From Roseburia sp. CAG:303 (GTDB lineage: Bacteria > Bacillota > Clostridia > Lachnospirales > Lachnospiraceae): DNA of 6,025 nt. Within the stretch, counting starts at the first letter, position 1; every line of letters starts with the position of its first letter. Both the position numbers and the translations under genes were made by a program. Positions 5,357-6,025 of this stretch are shown piece by piece. The stretch is from the NCBI GenBank assembly GCA_000437755.1, contig FR900132.1:1-6025 (forward strand). The letters are read 5' to 3'. The notes under the pieces were generated by a model. That model did no database searches, was not told the origin of the DNA, and was given only the letters and a program-made list of their open reading frames with translations.

Positions 5357-6025
5357 ATTTAGGAACATCATCCGTAAAGCTTCTGCTGATGGATAAGGAA
5401 GGAACGATTATCAATACAGTGACAGAAGAATATCCGATTTATTTTCCGAAAACAGGATGGGCAGAGCAGAATCCGGAGGATTGGTATCGCAGTGTGATGA
5501 ATGGAATGAAACGTCTTCTGGAAGGGGTGGATAGAAGAGAACTGGCGGGAATCAGTTTTGGCGGTCAGATGCATGGACTTGTTGTCCTTGATGAAAATAA
5601 CAATGTAATAAGACCATGCATTCTGTGGAATGATGGAAGAACGCAGGAAGAATGTGATTATCTGAACCAGCAGATTGGAAAAAAGATTATATCTTCTTAT
5701 ACGGCAAATATCGCATTTGCGGGATTTACTGCTCCTAAAATATTATGGATGAAGAAAAATGAACCGGAAAATTTTAAAAGAATAAAAAAGATAATGCTGC
5801 CAAAGGATTATCTTGCCTATATGCTGACAGGTGTGTTCAGCACAGATGTTTCCGATGCATCCGGAACCTTGCTATTTGATGTAAAAAACAGGTGCTGGTC
5901 GCAGGAAATGTGTACGATTTGTGGAATTACAGAGGAGATGCTTCCGAGGGTATATGAAAGCTATGAGTGTATTGGTACGGTTTTGCATCAGGCAGCGGAT
6001 GAACTTGGAATCAATGCAGAGGTAA
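5338..6025 (+). CDS. xylB: Xylulokinase, N-terminal part, 3' end outside window
   Basis: XylB phosphorylates D-xylulose with ATP to D-xylulose 5-phosphate, the entry to the pentose phosphate pathway. The first 229 residues are present and the frame is open to the window edge (a full enzyme is about 490-500 aa). Matches to the FGGY kinase N-domain include GIDLGTSSVK (residues 5-14, phosphate loop with D7), WAEQNPEDWY (41-50), ISFGGQMHGLVVLD (72-85, the Q-M-H-G typical of xylulokinases), LWNDGRTQEE (96-105), GFTAPKILW (129-137), LPKDYLAYMLTG (154-165) and TDVSDASGT (169-177). The blocks run in the same order as in E. coli XylB, as I remember it. The catalytic Asp (D233 in E. coli) would fall just beyond the edge and cannot be checked. 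The gene is the second one of the GH3 operon, with its own Shine-Dalgarno. Other FGGY kinases (ribulo-, glycero-) fit less well because of QMHG and WNDGR. Confidence 0.95.
   Translation, partial: MLYAGIDLGTSSVKLLLMDKEGTIINTVTEEYPIYFPKTGWAEQNPEDWYRSVMNGMKRLLEGVDRRELAGISFGGQMHGLVVLDENNNVIRPCILWNDGRTQEECDYLNQQIGKKIISSYTANIAFAGFTAPKILWMKKNEPENFKRIKKIMLPKDYLAYMLTGVFSTDVSDASGTLLFDVKNRCWSQEMCTICGITEEMLPRVYESYECIGTVLHQAADELGINAEV

Overview
The window looks like chromosomal DNA from an anaerobic gut-type Firmicute, most likely a Lachnospiraceae or related Clostridia member. The basis is AT-rich coding sequence with strong AGGAGG-type ribosome binding sites, short or overlapping gene junctions, and protein flavours (YczE-type membrane protein, GH3 xylosidase beside an AraC regulator and xylulokinase) common in that group. 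The genus is an inference; no rRNA or other marker is present.

Layout: (1) Positions 1-883 (+) hold the 3' end of a nitrilase gene that overlaps by 11 bp a gene for a YczE-type multi-pass membrane protein. (2) Positions 884-1086 are a gap of about 200 bp with no convincing gene; it holds a weak 24-codon reading frame, two small inverted repeats and, at its end, a very good Shine-Dalgarno. (3) Positions 1087-2109 (+) encode a 340-aa nucleotidyltransferase of the polymerase-beta superfamily (COG3541/YcgL, RlaP-like). It is followed, with an 11-bp overlap and its own Shine-Dalgarno, by a 23-aa reading frame that looks like the stump of a second gene. (4) Positions 2182-3057 (-) encode an AraC-family regulator. 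(5) Positions 3058-3247 are the divergent control region. (6) Positions 3248-5356 (+) encode a cytoplasmic GH3 glycosidase of the beta-xylosidase type, overlapping by 19 bp the start of xylulokinase xylB, which runs off the right edge.

The right half reads as a xylo-oligosaccharide utilisation locus. A divergently transcribed AraC-type sensor probably controls the GH3-xylB operon: GH3 would release xylose inside the cell and XylB would phosphorylate D-xylulose for entry into the pentose phosphate pathway. Xylose isomerase, needed between the two steps, is not in the window. The divergent region carries an 8-bp direct repeat at exactly 21-bp spacing, the geometry expected for an AraC/XylS-type activator, just upstream of a plausible -35 element.

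The left half is less coherent: nitrilase plus membrane protein is one likely transcriptional unit, and the nucleotidyltransferase with its truncated partner is another. I do not see a clearly new system. The points most worth a second look are the truncated partner gene, the orphan RlaP-like nucleotidyltransferase, the nitrilase/YczE pairing and the putative AraC operator. No tRNA, rRNA, CRISPR, insertion sequence, attachment site or convincing intrinsic terminator was found.
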